64,000 nt of DNA. Origin: an uncultured Bacteroidales bacterium (GTDB lineage Bacteria; Bacteroidota; Bacteroidia; Bacteroidales; Paludibacteraceae). This document shows positions 24,091 through 32,852 of this stretch, piece by piece. Position numbers and translations under genes: made by a program. The DNA lies in the NCBI GenBank assembly GCA_903911085.1, contig CAIWCC010000104.1:50334-114333 (forward strand). The letters run 5' to 3'. Within the stretch, counting starts at the first letter, position 1, and every line of letters starts with the position of its first letter. A model generated the notes under the pieces. The model worked only from the letters and a program-made list of their open reading frames with translations. It did not search any database and was not told the origin of the DNA.

Positions 24091-27000
24091 ATGATAGAAC
24101 GCATCATTCATTTTTCGATAAAAAATAAATTTATTGTTGGGTTATTTGTAATTGCTTTAATTGCTTGGGGTATATTTTCATTGGTAAATTTGCCAATAGA
24201 TGCCATTCCTGATGTTACGAATAATCAGGTTCAAATTATTTCTTTAGCTCCTTCGCTAGCAGTGCAAGAGGTTGAAAGCTTTATTACAGCACCTGTAGAA
24301 GTGGCTGTGGCCAATATTCCGGATATAATTGAGTTGCGTTCTATTTCGCGATTAGGTTTGTCGGTTATCACAGTTGTTTTTAAAGATGGCGTAGATCTTT
24401 ATTGGGCACGACAGCAACTTACTGAGCGAATTAAGGAAGCCGAAGATGTGATTCCGTCTGGTTTAGCAAAAATTGAATTGGCACCAATTTCTTCGGGTCT
24501 AGGCGAAATATATCAATACCGACTGGCTGTTGAAAAAGGATTGGAAAACAAATATACACCCATGGAACTGCGCACTCTTCAAGATTGGTTAGTGCGTCGG
24601 CAAATGTTGGGAACGCCTGGTGTTGCCGACATTAATAGTTATGGTGGTTTTGTAAAGCAATACGAAGTGGCGTTAAATCCCGACCGATTGCGCGGAATGA
24701 ATGTTACAATAACTGATATTTTTAAAGCATTGGAACGCAATAATGAAAATATTGGAAGTGCGTATATTGATAAGAATCCAACAGCCTATTTTATACGAGG
24801 AATTGGTTTGGTAAAAACACTCGAAGATATTCAACGCATAGTTGTAAAAACAAGTGCATCGGGTATTCCTATTTTAATTCGTGATGTGGCTACTGTTCAA
24901 TTTGGGAATGCTACTCGATATGGTGCTTTGGTGGTGGACACAACCGAAGCTGTAGGTGGTGTGGTAATGATGCTTAAGGGTGCTAACGCTCACCAAGTGG
25001 TTGATGATGTGAAAGTTCGTATTGAATCTATTCAAAAATCGCTCCCAAAAGGTGTGAAAATAGAGCCTTTTTTAAATCGTTCCGATTTAGTAGGTCGAGC
25101 CATAGGAACAGTTTCTACTAACTTGATTGAAGGAGCATTAATCGTTATTTTTATTCTAATTTTATTGCTTGGAAATTTTAGAGCAGGATTAATAGTTGCT
25201 TCGGTCATTCCACTTTCAATGCTATTTGCAGTGTCGCTGATGCGTGTTTTTGGTGTTTCGGGTAATTTAATGAGCTTAGGTGCAATTGATTTTGGACTAA
25301 TTGTTGATGGTGCGGTTATCATTGTTGAAAGTGTTGTTCATCGCATTAGCATGAGTAAACATCATCACCAAGGCTTATCTCAACTATCTCAAAATGAAAT
25401 GGATGAGGAGGTTTATCAAGCTTCGAGTAGAATTCGTAAAGCTGCTACTTTTGGCGAAATAATTATTCTAATTGTTTATTTGCCAATTCTAGCTTTGGTG
25501 GGCATTGAAGGTAAAATGTTTGGACCAATGGCTCAAGTAGTTAGTTTTGCAATATTAGGTGCATTTATTTTATCGCTAACTTATGTTCCAATGGCTTCGG
25601 CTTTGTTTTTGAGTAAAAAAACTGAACATAAACCTAATTTTTCGGACAAATTGATGGATAGGTTTCACAAAGCTTTTAATCCAATAATACTTTTTTCGCT
25701 CAAACGTAAATTGTTGATTTCGATTTCTACAATATTACTATTTGTGTTTAGTTTGTTTGTATTTAGTCAGTTAGGTGGTGAATTTATTCCTCAATTGGAA
25801 GAAGGCGATTTGGCAGCAGGAGTTATGACATTGCAAGGCGGGTCGTTGACAAATACAATTGAAACCGTTCAAAAAGCAAATAAAATTCTGCTCGAAAATT
25901 TTCCTGAAATAAAACACGCGGTTTGTAAAATAGGAGCGGGGGAAATACCTACTGACCCTACACCAATGGAAACAGGCGATTATATTATTACCTTGAAAGA
26001 TAAAAGTGAATGGACTAGTGCTAAAACGCGCGAAGAACTTGTAGCTAAAATGCAAGAAAAGTTGATTGTTTTGGCTGGAGTAAAATTTGAGTTTCAGCAA
26101 CCTATTCAGATGAGGTTCAATGAATTATTGTCGGGTTCTAAGCAAGATATTGCAGTAAAAATATTTGGCGATGACCTTACTATTTTATCAGAAAAAGCTA
26201 CTGAAATAGAAAAAATTATTCAGCAGATAGATGGAGTTGAAGATGTTAATGTAGAAAAAGTAACTGGATTGGCGCAAGTTCAAGTGGAATATAATCGTGA
26301 CCGTTTGGCACAATATGGGCTATCAATTGAGGAATTGAACAAGGTGCTGAGAGCTGCTTTTGCTGGTAGTCAGGCAGGTGTAATTTATGATGAAGAAAAA
26401 CGCTTTGGTCTGGTGGTGAGGTTGGATAAAGATTACCGTCAAAACTTGAATGATATTAAAAATCTGTCGGTAACACTGCCCAGCGGTGGTCAAATTCCGT
26501 TTGAAATGTTGGCAAATATTGAAATTAAATCCGGGCCAGCACAAGTTTCGCGCGAGAATACCAAACGGCGAATAACTGTTGGTTTTAATGTTCGAAACCG
26601 CGATGTGCAAAGTGTTATTGACGAGGTGAATCAAAACATGAATAAAAAAGTGAAGCTTCCAACTGGCTATTATGTGTCCTATGGTGGTCAATTTCAAAAT
26701 CTAGAAGCTGCCAAGCAGCGATTGGCAATAGCTGTGCCAGTGGCTTTGTTGTTAATATTTGTTTTGTTGTTTTTTACTTTTCATTCTATAAAACAAACAT
26801 TATTGATTTTTACGGCAGTGCCAATGTCTGTAATAGGTGGAATTTTTGCTTTGTGGATACGTGATATGAACTTTTCAATTTCGGCTGGAGTTGGTTTTAT
26901 TGCTTTATTTGGTGTTGCGGTTCTTAATGGAATTGTGCTAATTGCAGAGTTTAATCGACTCGAAAAAGATGGAATTGTTGATATTACAGAACGTGTGCTG

Positions 27001-28467
27001 AAAGGTTTACACATCAGATTTCGACCAATAATTATTACTGCGGCTGTTGCTTCATTAGGTTTTCTACCAATGGCATTGTCGAGTTCGGCCGGAGCAGAAG
27101 TACAAAAACCATTGGCAACGGTTGTAATTGGAGGTTTAATTACTGCTACATTGTTGACATTGATTGTATTACCAATATTTTACATATTCTTTTCTACTTA
27201 TAAATTCCGAAAACAGAAAAATATCTCAAAAACATTACTTTTGGTAATCTTGCTTGGTTCATCATTTTTTATTGAAACAAAAGCGCAACAAACAAAAGTA
27301 GTGAATTTAAAACAGGCAATTAAAATGGCGTTGGATAGCAATTTGTCGGTTCGTTCGTCGAAATATGCTGTAGAAGTTCAAAAAGCGTTAGTAGGAGCAA
27401 GTTGGGATATTCCAAAAACTGCTATCGATGTTCAATATGGTCAGTATAATTCGCTTAAAAATGATAATAGTTTTACTGTTGCTCAATCATTTGCATTTCC
27501 CACGGTTTATGTAAATCAAAAAAAACTTGCGAATGCTAATGTGAAATCTAGCGATTGGCAACTACAAACTACTGAACTTGAAATAGCTATGCAAGTGAAA
27601 CAAATTTACTGGCAATTGTCTTATTATCAGTCGAAAAGAATTCTTTTTGCATGGCAGGATAGTTTGTATTCAGTTTTGTTGCGTGGAGCCAATTTGAGAA
27701 TGAAAGCTGGTGAAACCAATCGTTTGGAAATGATTTCTACACGTTCGCAAAGCATGGAATTGAAAAATCAATTACAACAAATTGAAGCAGATGTGGTAAT
27801 TTACAAACAAAAACTGCAAGCAATTTTAAATACCAATTTTACCATATCTATAGCTGATACAGTTTTGCATCGTGCTGAATATGTTGAAAATAGCGATTTA
27901 CTTGTTGTAACACAACATCCTTCGGTTGCAAATTTGCAACATCAAATAGAAGTGGCACGGGCAGAAACAAAACTCGAGAAAAGCCATTTATTACCCGATT
28001 TAAGCATTGGCATTTTTAGTCAAACTATGCAGGGTGTACAAGATGTGGATGGTGTGCCACGTACGTTTGGGCTAAATGACAGATTAACAGGCGTTCAGGC
28101 AGGCATTACCATACCATTGTTTTTTAAATCCAATGCGGCAAAAATTAAGGCAGCAAAGATAAGAGAACAAGTTGCAAAAACCGATGCTGAAAATTATTCA
28201 AAAACCTTTTATGGCAGTTTTCAATCTTTACTTAGCGAATATACTAAATATAACAACAGCCTAAATTATTACGAAAAACAAGCAATTCCAGAAGCTGAAA
28301 TTATTATTAATCAAGCAACTAAGAGTTTTAAGGCAGGAGCAATAGATTATTTAGAATATGTTCATAACTTAAGTCAAGCTATTTCGATAAGGTTAAATTA
28401 CCTGGATGCGCTCAATAATTATAATCAAACAATTGTGTCTATTGAGTTTGTAAAAGCTCAATTATAG
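24091..28467 (+). CDS. CzcA-type heavy-metal RND pump fused to TolC-like outer-membrane factor
   Basis: Proton-driven tripartite efflux pump plus its outer-membrane channel in one 1458-residue chain. Residues 1 to about 1035 are a full HME-RND pump: start MIERIIHFSIKNKFIV, NLPIDAIPDVTNNQVQI, and TM4 motif with Asp400, Asp406 and Glu413 in DFGLIVDGAVIIVE, which is the CzcA (divalent ion) pattern, not the CusA one. After the last pump helix, a segment at 1047-1065 looks like a type I signal peptide (TLLLVILLGSS, ending TKAQ). Residues 1068-1458 are a TolC-family domain with NLKQAIKMALDSNLSVRSS and two long helical repeats. The fusion is known in Bacteroidetes. It is followed by its adaptor and flanked by small Cys-motif paralogues. 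Probable substrates are Zn, Co, Cd or Ni. Confidence 0.93.
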   Translation: MIERIIHFSIKNKFIVGLFVIALIAWGIFSLVNLPIDAIPDVTNNQVQIISLAPSLAVQEVESFITAPVEVAVANIPDIIELRSISRLGLSVITVVFKDGVDLYWARQQLTERIKEAEDVIPSGLAKIELAPISSGLGEIYQYRLAVEKGLENKYTPMELRTLQDWLVRRQMLGTPGVADINSYGGFVKQYEVALNPDRLRGMNVTITDIFKALERNNENIGSAYIDKNPTAYFIRGIGLVKTLEDIQRIVVKTSASGIPILIRDVATVQFGNATRYGALVVDTTEAVGGVVMMLKGANAHQVVDDVKVRIESIQKSLPKGVKIEPFLNRSDLVGRAIGTVSTNLIEGALIVIFILILLLGNFRAGLIVASVIPLSMLFAVSLMRVFGVSGNLMSLGAIDFGLIVDGAVIIVESVVHRISMSKHHHQGLSQLSQNEMDEEVYQASSRIRKAATFGEIIILIVYLPILALVGIEGKMFGPMAQVVSFAILGAFILSLTYVPMASALFLSKKTEHKPNFSDKLMDRFHKAFNPIILFSLKRKLLISISTILLFVFSLFVFSQLGGEFIPQLEEGDLAAGVMTLQGGSLTNTIETVQKANKILLENFPEIKHAVCKIGAGEIPTDPTPMETGDYIITLKDKSEWTSAKTREELVAKMQEKLIVLAGVKFEFQQPIQMRFNELLSGSKQDIAVKIFGDDLTILSEKATEIEKIIQQIDGVEDVNVEKVTGLAQVQVEYNRDRLAQYGLSIEELNKVLRAAFAGSQAGVIYDEEKRFGLVVRLDKDYRQNLNDIKNLSVTLPSGGQIPFEMLANIEIKSGPAQVSRENTKRRITVGFNVRNRDVQSVIDEVNQNMNKKVKLPTGYYVSYGGQFQNLEAAKQRLAIAVPVALLLIFVLLFFTFHSIKQTLLIFTAVPMSVIGGIFALWIRDMNFSISAGVGFIALFGVAVLNGIVLIAEFNRLEKDGIVDITERVLKGLHIRFRPIIITAAVASLGFLPMALSSSAGAEVQKPLATVVIGGLITATLLTLIVLPIFYIFFSTYKFRKQKNISKTLLLVILLGSSFFIETKAQQTKVVNLKQAIKMALDSNLSVRSSKYAVEVQKALVGASWDIPKTAIDVQYGQYNSLKNDNSFTVAQSFAFPTVYVNQKKLANANVKSSDWQLQTTELEIAMQVKQIYWQLSYYQSKRILFAWQDSLYSVLLRGANLRMKAGETNRLEMISTRSQSMELKNQLQQIEADVVIYKQKLQAILNTNFTISIADTVLHRAEYVENSDLLVVTQHPSVANLQHQIEVARAETKLEKSHLLPDLSIGIFSQTMQGVQDVDGVPRTFGLNDRLTGVQAGITIPLFFKSNAAKIKAAKIREQVAKTDAENYSKTFYGSFQSLLSEYTKYNNSLNYYEKQAIPEAEIIINQATKSFKAGAIDYLEYVHNLSQAISIRLNYLDALNNYNQTIVSIEFVKAQL

Positions 28468-28474
28468 CAACATT

Positions 28475-28499
28475 TAACAAGGGTTATAACCCCTTGTTA
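28475..28499. repeat. Inverted repeat between pump and adaptor genes
   Basis: TAACAAGGG at 28475-28483 pairs with CCCTTGTTA at 28491-28499 around a 7-nt loop; the centre GGGTTATAACCC is itself palindromic. There is no T-run, so an mRNA-stability or processing hairpin is more likely than a terminator. Confidence 0.5.
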
Positions 28500-28536
28500 T
28501 CCAATCTACTAAAAATCAACAAAAAAATAATTCATT

Positions 28537-29721
28537 ATGACAAAATATAATTTCAAATTAATCGTTTCTACTTTGTTGTTATTCATAACATTAAGTTCGT
28601 GTAATAAAGCAAAAAAAACGGAGACTGACACCAAAGAGGTGGAAGTGCTAGCCGAAGATATTGTAGAATTGCGTGCCGATCAAATCAGTCAGGCAAAAAT
28701 TGAAACAGGAATTATTCAGATGCGCCCAATGAGTGGCACACTGAAAGTGAATGGCACAGTTTCTGTAGCACCACAAAGTTTGGCAACCGTATGTATGCCA
28801 ATGGGTGGCTTTGTGAAAAGTACAACATTAATGCCTGGCAATAGTGTTGCAAAAGGACAAACCTTGGCAGTTATTGAAAACCAAGATTTTATTGAACTAC
28901 AACAAAATTATTTGGAAGTAAAAAACAAACTTGAATATGCCGAGGCTGAATATAAACGTCACAAGGAGCTTTTTAAAGATGATGTTTATTCACAAAAAAA
29001 TGTACAGCAAGTTACTACCGAGTACCGCAATTTGAAAGCACAGTTTAGATCACTGGAGCAAAAGTTGGCGTTAATAGGTATCAATCCAACAAAGTTAAAT
29101 GAAGATAATATAAGTCGCTCAATAAATTTAGTTTCGCCAATTTCGGGTTATGTGAAAGCGGTAAATATCAGTATCGGAAAATCAGTTTCGGCGTCTGATA
29201 TCTTGTTTGAAATAGTAAACTGCGATAAACTATTCTTGGAACTTACTCTTTTCGAGAAAGATGCTGATAAAGTGGCAATTGGTCAAAAAATACATTTTTT
29301 TATCAACAACGAATCTGATCAACACGATGCAGTAATTTATCAAACAGGAAAATCGGTTAACGAAGACAAGTCGTATAAAATTTATGCTAATGTTTCGGGC
29401 TTTTGCAAGAACATTATGCCTGGTATGTACGTTAATGCAATTGTTGAGACCAACAACAATGAAGTTTCGGCAGTACCTTCTGCAGCGGTAGTTAGTTTCG
29501 ACAATAAAGATTATATTTTTGTTCTCGAAAAAGAAAAAATTGAGGATGGAAAACCATTTACCGAATACCGAATGATTGAAGTGCAGAAGGGAATTGAAGA
29601 AGATGGATTTATTGAAATTATGTTACCTGCAAATTTCGACATAAAAAATGCTAAAGTAGTTGTAAAAGGAGCTTATAATTTGCTTTCTGCCAAGAAAAAT
29701 GCTGGCGAAATGAGTTGTTGA
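28537..29721 (+). CDS. RND efflux periplasmic adaptor lipoprotein (CzcB/CusB-like)
   Basis: Membrane-fusion protein linking the pump to the outer-membrane channel. The 394-residue product has a lipoprotein signal ending LSSCNKAKK (Cys about 22). A barrel-sandwich/lipoyl half motif GGFVKSTTLMPGNSVAKGQTLA follows, then an alpha-hairpin (about 120-180) with LQQNYLEVKNKLEYAEAEYKRH, and the second lipoyl half SPISGYVKAVNISIGKSVSAS. A beta-barrel and C-terminal membrane-proximal domain complete it (MPGMYVNAIVETNNNEVSAVPSAAV). It lies 69 bp after the pump-channel fusion, so pump, channel and adaptor are made from two adjacent genes. Confidence 0.93.
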   Translation: MTKYNFKLIVSTLLLFITLSSCNKAKKTETDTKEVEVLAEDIVELRADQISQAKIETGIIQMRPMSGTLKVNGTVSVAPQSLATVCMPMGGFVKSTTLMPGNSVAKGQTLAVIENQDFIELQQNYLEVKNKLEYAEAEYKRHKELFKDDVYSQKNVQQVTTEYRNLKAQFRSLEQKLALIGINPTKLNEDNISRSINLVSPISGYVKAVNISIGKSVSASDILFEIVNCDKLFLELTLFEKDADKVAIGQKIHFFINNESDQHDAVIYQTGKSVNEDKSYKIYANVSGFCKNIMPGMYVNAIVETNNNEVSAVPSAAVVSFDNKDYIFVLEKEKIEDGKPFTEYRMIEVQKGIEEDGFIEIMLPANFDIKNAKVVVKGAYNLLSAKKNAGEMSC

Positions 29722-29818
29722 AATAATTATAAATTTTATATTTGAGATTATTGTTTTTGTTATATAAACACTTTGGAAACCAGATTATTAAAAAAATTAA
29801 AATTATTACAAATCTGAG

Positions 29819-29848
29819 TTGATTTTTATTAGTCAATATATATCTTTG
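29819..29848 (+). promoter_or_regulatory. Promoter of paralogue B gene
   Basis: TTG at 29819-29821, 19 bp spacer, TATCTTTG at 29841-29848. The ATG at 29856 follows only 7 bp after the -7 element, so the mRNA would be nearly leaderless. Confidence 0.6.
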
Positions 29849-29855
29849 TCAGATT

Positions 29856-30293
29856 ATGACGCACAAGATTCTAAAATACACTCTTTCCATTGTTTTTGCT
29901 GCATACTTCATGTTTGCAGGGCTTGGGTATAATGTGTTAAAGAACTGTTGCAATGGTTGTAAAAAAAAGACTATAAAACCAATTGAAAAATGTGAATGCG
30001 GTCCTAAAAAACCTCAAATAAACAATGAACTGTGTTACGCCAAATCATTTAAAAATCACGAACCTAAAAAAGTTTGTAAGTTCATTCGAGTTCATGTTGA
30101 CATTCCATCAATTGTAAGTAAGTTAGAATTGAACGATAATGAGATTAAATACAGTTATTTATCAAATTTTTATGCAAACGTATTGATTTTTAAATCATTA
30201 TTTGTTTATCAACTTTTTTTTCCGCCACCAAATAATCAAACACCGATTACAGGTCGTGAGATTTTAACTTTGAAGGCAGTTCTTTTAATTTGA
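29856..30293 (+). CDS. Small membrane-anchored Cys-rich protein, paralogue B
   Basis: Unrecognised 145-residue protein, paralogous to the one at 23449. The first 35 residues align without gaps: a hydrophobic segment with AAYF, AGLGYNV and CC-x2-C at Cys31, Cys32 and Cys35. Then comes a Lys/Cys-rich middle (KKKTIKPIEKCECGPKK), a CKFIRVHVDIPSI block matching D-x-PSI of paralogue A, and the tail FPPPNNQTPITGREILTLKAVLLI. It lacks the His cluster of paralogue A. With A it brackets the pump and adaptor genes, so a joint role in metal delivery or sensing is plausible but unproven. Confidence 0.75.
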   Translation: MTHKILKYTLSIVFAAYFMFAGLGYNVLKNCCNGCKKKTIKPIEKCECGPKKPQINNELCYAKSFKNHEPKKVCKFIRVHVDIPSIVSKLELNDNEIKYSYLSNFYANVLIFKSLFVYQLFFPPPNNQTPITGREILTLKAVLLI

Positions 30294-30474
30294 TTAATAG
30301 ACTATAATATTGATATTCAATTACTTTTGCTACTAAGGTAAATCATATTTTACAATAAGTTCAAATGTATTTTTTCCAAATGAAAACGTGTATGTCGTTT
30401 TTATATTTAACAAAAATAATTTTAGAGCTTCACATACGAGTTCATCCACAATTTATATTAATAAAAAAAATAAA

Positions 30475-30852
30475 ATGAAAAAGAGAATTGCTATTTTATC
30501 GCTAATTGCGATATTCGTTTCTGCCATTACTTTGTCGGCTCAAACACCTGTAGTTAAAAGTTCAACAGTAAAAACTGAAGTAAAATCAGAGAAAAAAGAT
30601 TGCGCCAAAGAATGTAAATCAATGACTGGCGCAGAAAAAGACAAATGCGCAGCAAAATGTACTAAAGATGCTTCCGGCAAAGCTTGTGCAAAAGGTAAAG
30701 ATTGCTGTAAAGTAACTGGCAAATCGTGCGACAAGAAAGCTGAAGCAGGAAAAGCTTGTTGTAAGGAAACTGCAAAATCATGCGACAAGAAAGCTGAAGC
30801 AGGAAAAGCTTGTTGTAAAGAAACAGCAAAAGTCGTTACTGAAAAAAAGTAA
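30475..30852 (+). CDS. Secreted Cys/Lys-rich protein with tandem repeats (metallothionein-like)
   Basis: The frame is open from 30388, but the ATG at 30475 begins a clean signal peptide (MKKRIAILSLIAIFVSAITL, cleavage near SAQ). The 125-residue product has 13 cysteines after the signal, including three CC pairs, and about one lysine in four. An 18-residue unit (starting KSCDKKAEAGKACCKETA) is repeated perfectly at 30721-30774 and 30775-30828. No enzyme domain is visible. The composition suggests metal sequestration outside the cytoplasm, which fits the efflux genes just upstream. A terminator follows at 30871-30904. Function is inferred. Confidence 0.78.
   Translation: MKKRIAILSLIAIFVSAITLSAQTPVVKSSTVKTEVKSEKKDCAKECKSMTGAEKDKCAAKCTKDASGKACAKGKDCCKVTGKSCDKKAEAGKACCKETAKSCDKKAEAGKACCKETAKVVTEKK
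30721..30828 (+). repeat. 54-bp coding tandem repeat (two copies)
   Basis: Units 30721-30774 and 30775-30828 encode identical 18-residue segments and differ at only three synonymous bases, pointing to a recent duplication within the Cys-rich gene. Confidence 0.9.
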
Positions 30853-30870
30853 ATTAGAATTATAAAACTT

Positions 30871-30904
30871 AAAGCCTCAAGATTTTACTTGGGGCTTTTT
30901 TTTT
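30871..30904 (+). terminator. Intrinsic terminator of the metal-efflux island
   Basis: AAGCCTCAAG at 30872-30881 pairs with CTTGGGGCTT at 30888-30897 (one G-U wobble), followed by a run of T to 30904. Confidence 0.85.
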
Positions 30905-31313
30905 CTGAAAAAATTCTCCCGAAACATTTCTAAAGAATAATGAAGCTTTAGGAAACTTGACACTAATAAAGTACTCGATTAAGCATTCAACGTCGAAAAT
31001 TCAGTACTGATTTCTTTACTAAATTGCACTGCCATGCTTTGTTCTTCCATAATTCTGTTGGTGGGTAGCATTCCGATTAATTAGAATTTACTTGACTGAT
31101 AGGGACGAAGAAAGGTGGGATTGTAAACTATTTCGGACTCGACACCCAAAGTGATTATTAATTGAAAAATTGGGTAACCGCTGCACATTCTGCAAATCCA
31201 TGATGGTAATGATGCGTTGCATAGTATTTTTGCTCAGTTGTTTCAATACTACCCAATACTTTTAAAAGACCATTTTACAAGCTTTGATACACAAATAATA
31301 CTGTCCTAATATT
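30905..31313. other. Intergenic region with possible gene remnants
   Basis: About 410 bp with less AT bias than other gaps. On the minus strand it shows short overlapping open stretches in different frames, for example one reading MQRIITIMDLQNVQRL and another MLPTNRIMEEQSMAVQF, each ended by stops after 30-60 codons. This looks like a decayed coding sequence with frameshifts, but I recognise no family. No promoter or repeat was found. Confidence 0.3.
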
Positions 31314-32681
31314 TCATCTTTTTAAATAATTCTCATAAGTTGCAACAGCATTTTTTACATATCCAACAGTTGTTTTTCCCCTAAAATAACCATATCTAAC
31401 TACTTTGTCATTGTAAAATTCAGGCTCACTTTTTTTAAGAAGATAAAACTCTACATTTCCATACCAGATATGAGGATTTTTTCCAAATTTTTTTGCCAAT
31501 GCCATTGCATCTATTATATGTGCAGGACCGCAATTATAACCCGCTAATATGAATTTTATTCGTTCCTCTTTATTTTCAACCTGTCCGAACGACATATTCA
31601 AACTCTTAATGTACTGAACACCTGCTTCAATATTCATTTCTGGATCAAAAACATTCAATCTGTTAAGCCCGAAATTTGAAGCTGTACGTGGCATTAATTG
31701 CATTAATCCCGATGCACCAGACCATGATTTCTGTAAAGCATCGAAACGCGACTCGTGAAAAGCTAGCGATGCCAACATGCGCCAATCCCAACCTATTAAT
31801 TTTGCGTATTTTTTAAATAATTGATCGTAAGGTGATATAGCACCCTTAGGAGTTTTCATTGTTCGTTGCGAAAAATATGGACTTTTATTCCAGTATTTAC
31901 CCAAAAGAAAGGTTTGAAATTCTTCGACTTCGGATTGATTTTGCCAATTTTCTATTGATTTTTTCAATTTAATACTTCCATTTCGTATCAACCAACCATT
32001 ACTTTGCTTAAACCCAACTTCCAACCTACAATCCATTTTCTTATAGTATGATTTATAGAGCATTGCAGTGTTATGATATGCTAAGGTATAACTAATTTTG
32101 CCTTCACCTACCATTTCAATCAAATCTTCACTTGTAACTGAATCTGCTGCTGCTATAACATTTATTTTTCCACCAATTTCTTCATTTAAAGTGTTGATAC
32201 GTTCAGAAAAAATACTATTTTTTTTGACAGTTACATTTTTACCAGCTAACTCAGTAACGCTCGAAATTTTATTTTCATCAATTTTTTGTACTAATACTTG
32301 ATATGATTCGGATTGAGGTAGAACAAAGCTAAAACTTTTTTTTAAACTTTTAGTCTGAATAATATTGTACGCTATAATATCTACTTTGCCTTCCTGTAAC
32401 CATTTAACCATTTCATCTTCCGATTTCGAAATTGTAATTTTAAGATTCAGTTTAAGATATTTTGCTAAATTACCAACCATTTCATAGTCGAATCCCATCA
32501 TTTCATCGCGGTACAAAAAATAGGACGTTGAACCATACATTGTTGCAACTCTCAGTGTATCAGACTTTACAATTTCATTTAAATCAATAGAAATATTGTT
32601 AATTTCTTTTTTCTTGGGCGTGCAAGAGACTAACAATGAAAATGAAATTATAAGTACGATGAGTTGGTGTATGTATCGCAT
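31314..32681 (-). CDS. MltF-like lytic transglycosylase lipoprotein with substrate-binding domain
   Basis: Peptidoglycan lytic transglycosylase with an N-terminal solute-binding (SBP_bac_3) regulatory domain. The 455-residue protein has a lipobox SLLVSC (Cys20). The binding domain (about 40-270) has TLRVATMYGSTSYFLYRDEMMGFDYEM. The SLT domain (about 290-430) has WRMLASLAFHESRF with catalytic Glu310, then WSGASGLMQLMPRTA and the AGYNCGPAHI motif. The E. coli MltF architecture is the same. It lies downstream of udk and the exonuclease on the minus strand with a 171-bp gap and may be a separate unit. Confidence 0.92.
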   Translation of the reverse strand: MRYIHQLIVLIISFSLLVSCTPKKKEINNISIDLNEIVKSDTLRVATMYGSTSYFLYRDEMMGFDYEMVGNLAKYLKLNLKITISKSEDEMVKWLQEGKVDIIAYNIIQTKSLKKSFSFVLPQSESYQVLVQKIDENKISSVTELAGKNVTVKKNSIFSERINTLNEEIGGKINVIAAADSVTSEDLIEMVGEGKISYTLAYHNTAMLYKSYYKKMDCRLEVGFKQSNGWLIRNGSIKLKKSIENWQNQSEVEEFQTFLLGKYWNKSPYFSQRTMKTPKGAISPYDQLFKKYAKLIGWDWRMLASLAFHESRFDALQKSWSGASGLMQLMPRTASNFGLNRLNVFDPEMNIEAGVQYIKSLNMSFGQVENKEERIKFILAGYNCGPAHIIDAMALAKKFGKNPHIWYGNVEFYLLKKSEPEFYNDKVVRYGYFRGKTTVGYVKNAVATYENYLKR

Positions 32682-32852
32682 ATCTAAGAATTTAAACTCA
32701 AAAAATGTTTATCTTAAATCAGTTTAATAAAAAACTAGATAAAAAATAAATTTGAATTTCAATTGATTTTGAGTTGTGGAAAACTGAAATTTGTAAATGA
32801 ATGAACTGATTTTTGGCACTCAAAAAACAATTACAAAATTGTTAATTTTAGT

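Noticed and set aside
28475..28499. Hairpin after the pump gene as a terminator
   Set aside because: There is no T-run and the adaptor gene must be expressed with the pump.
30721..30828. Two 54-bp direct repeats considered as a CRISPR array
   Set aside because: They are adjacent without spacers and in frame within a Cys-rich coding sequence.
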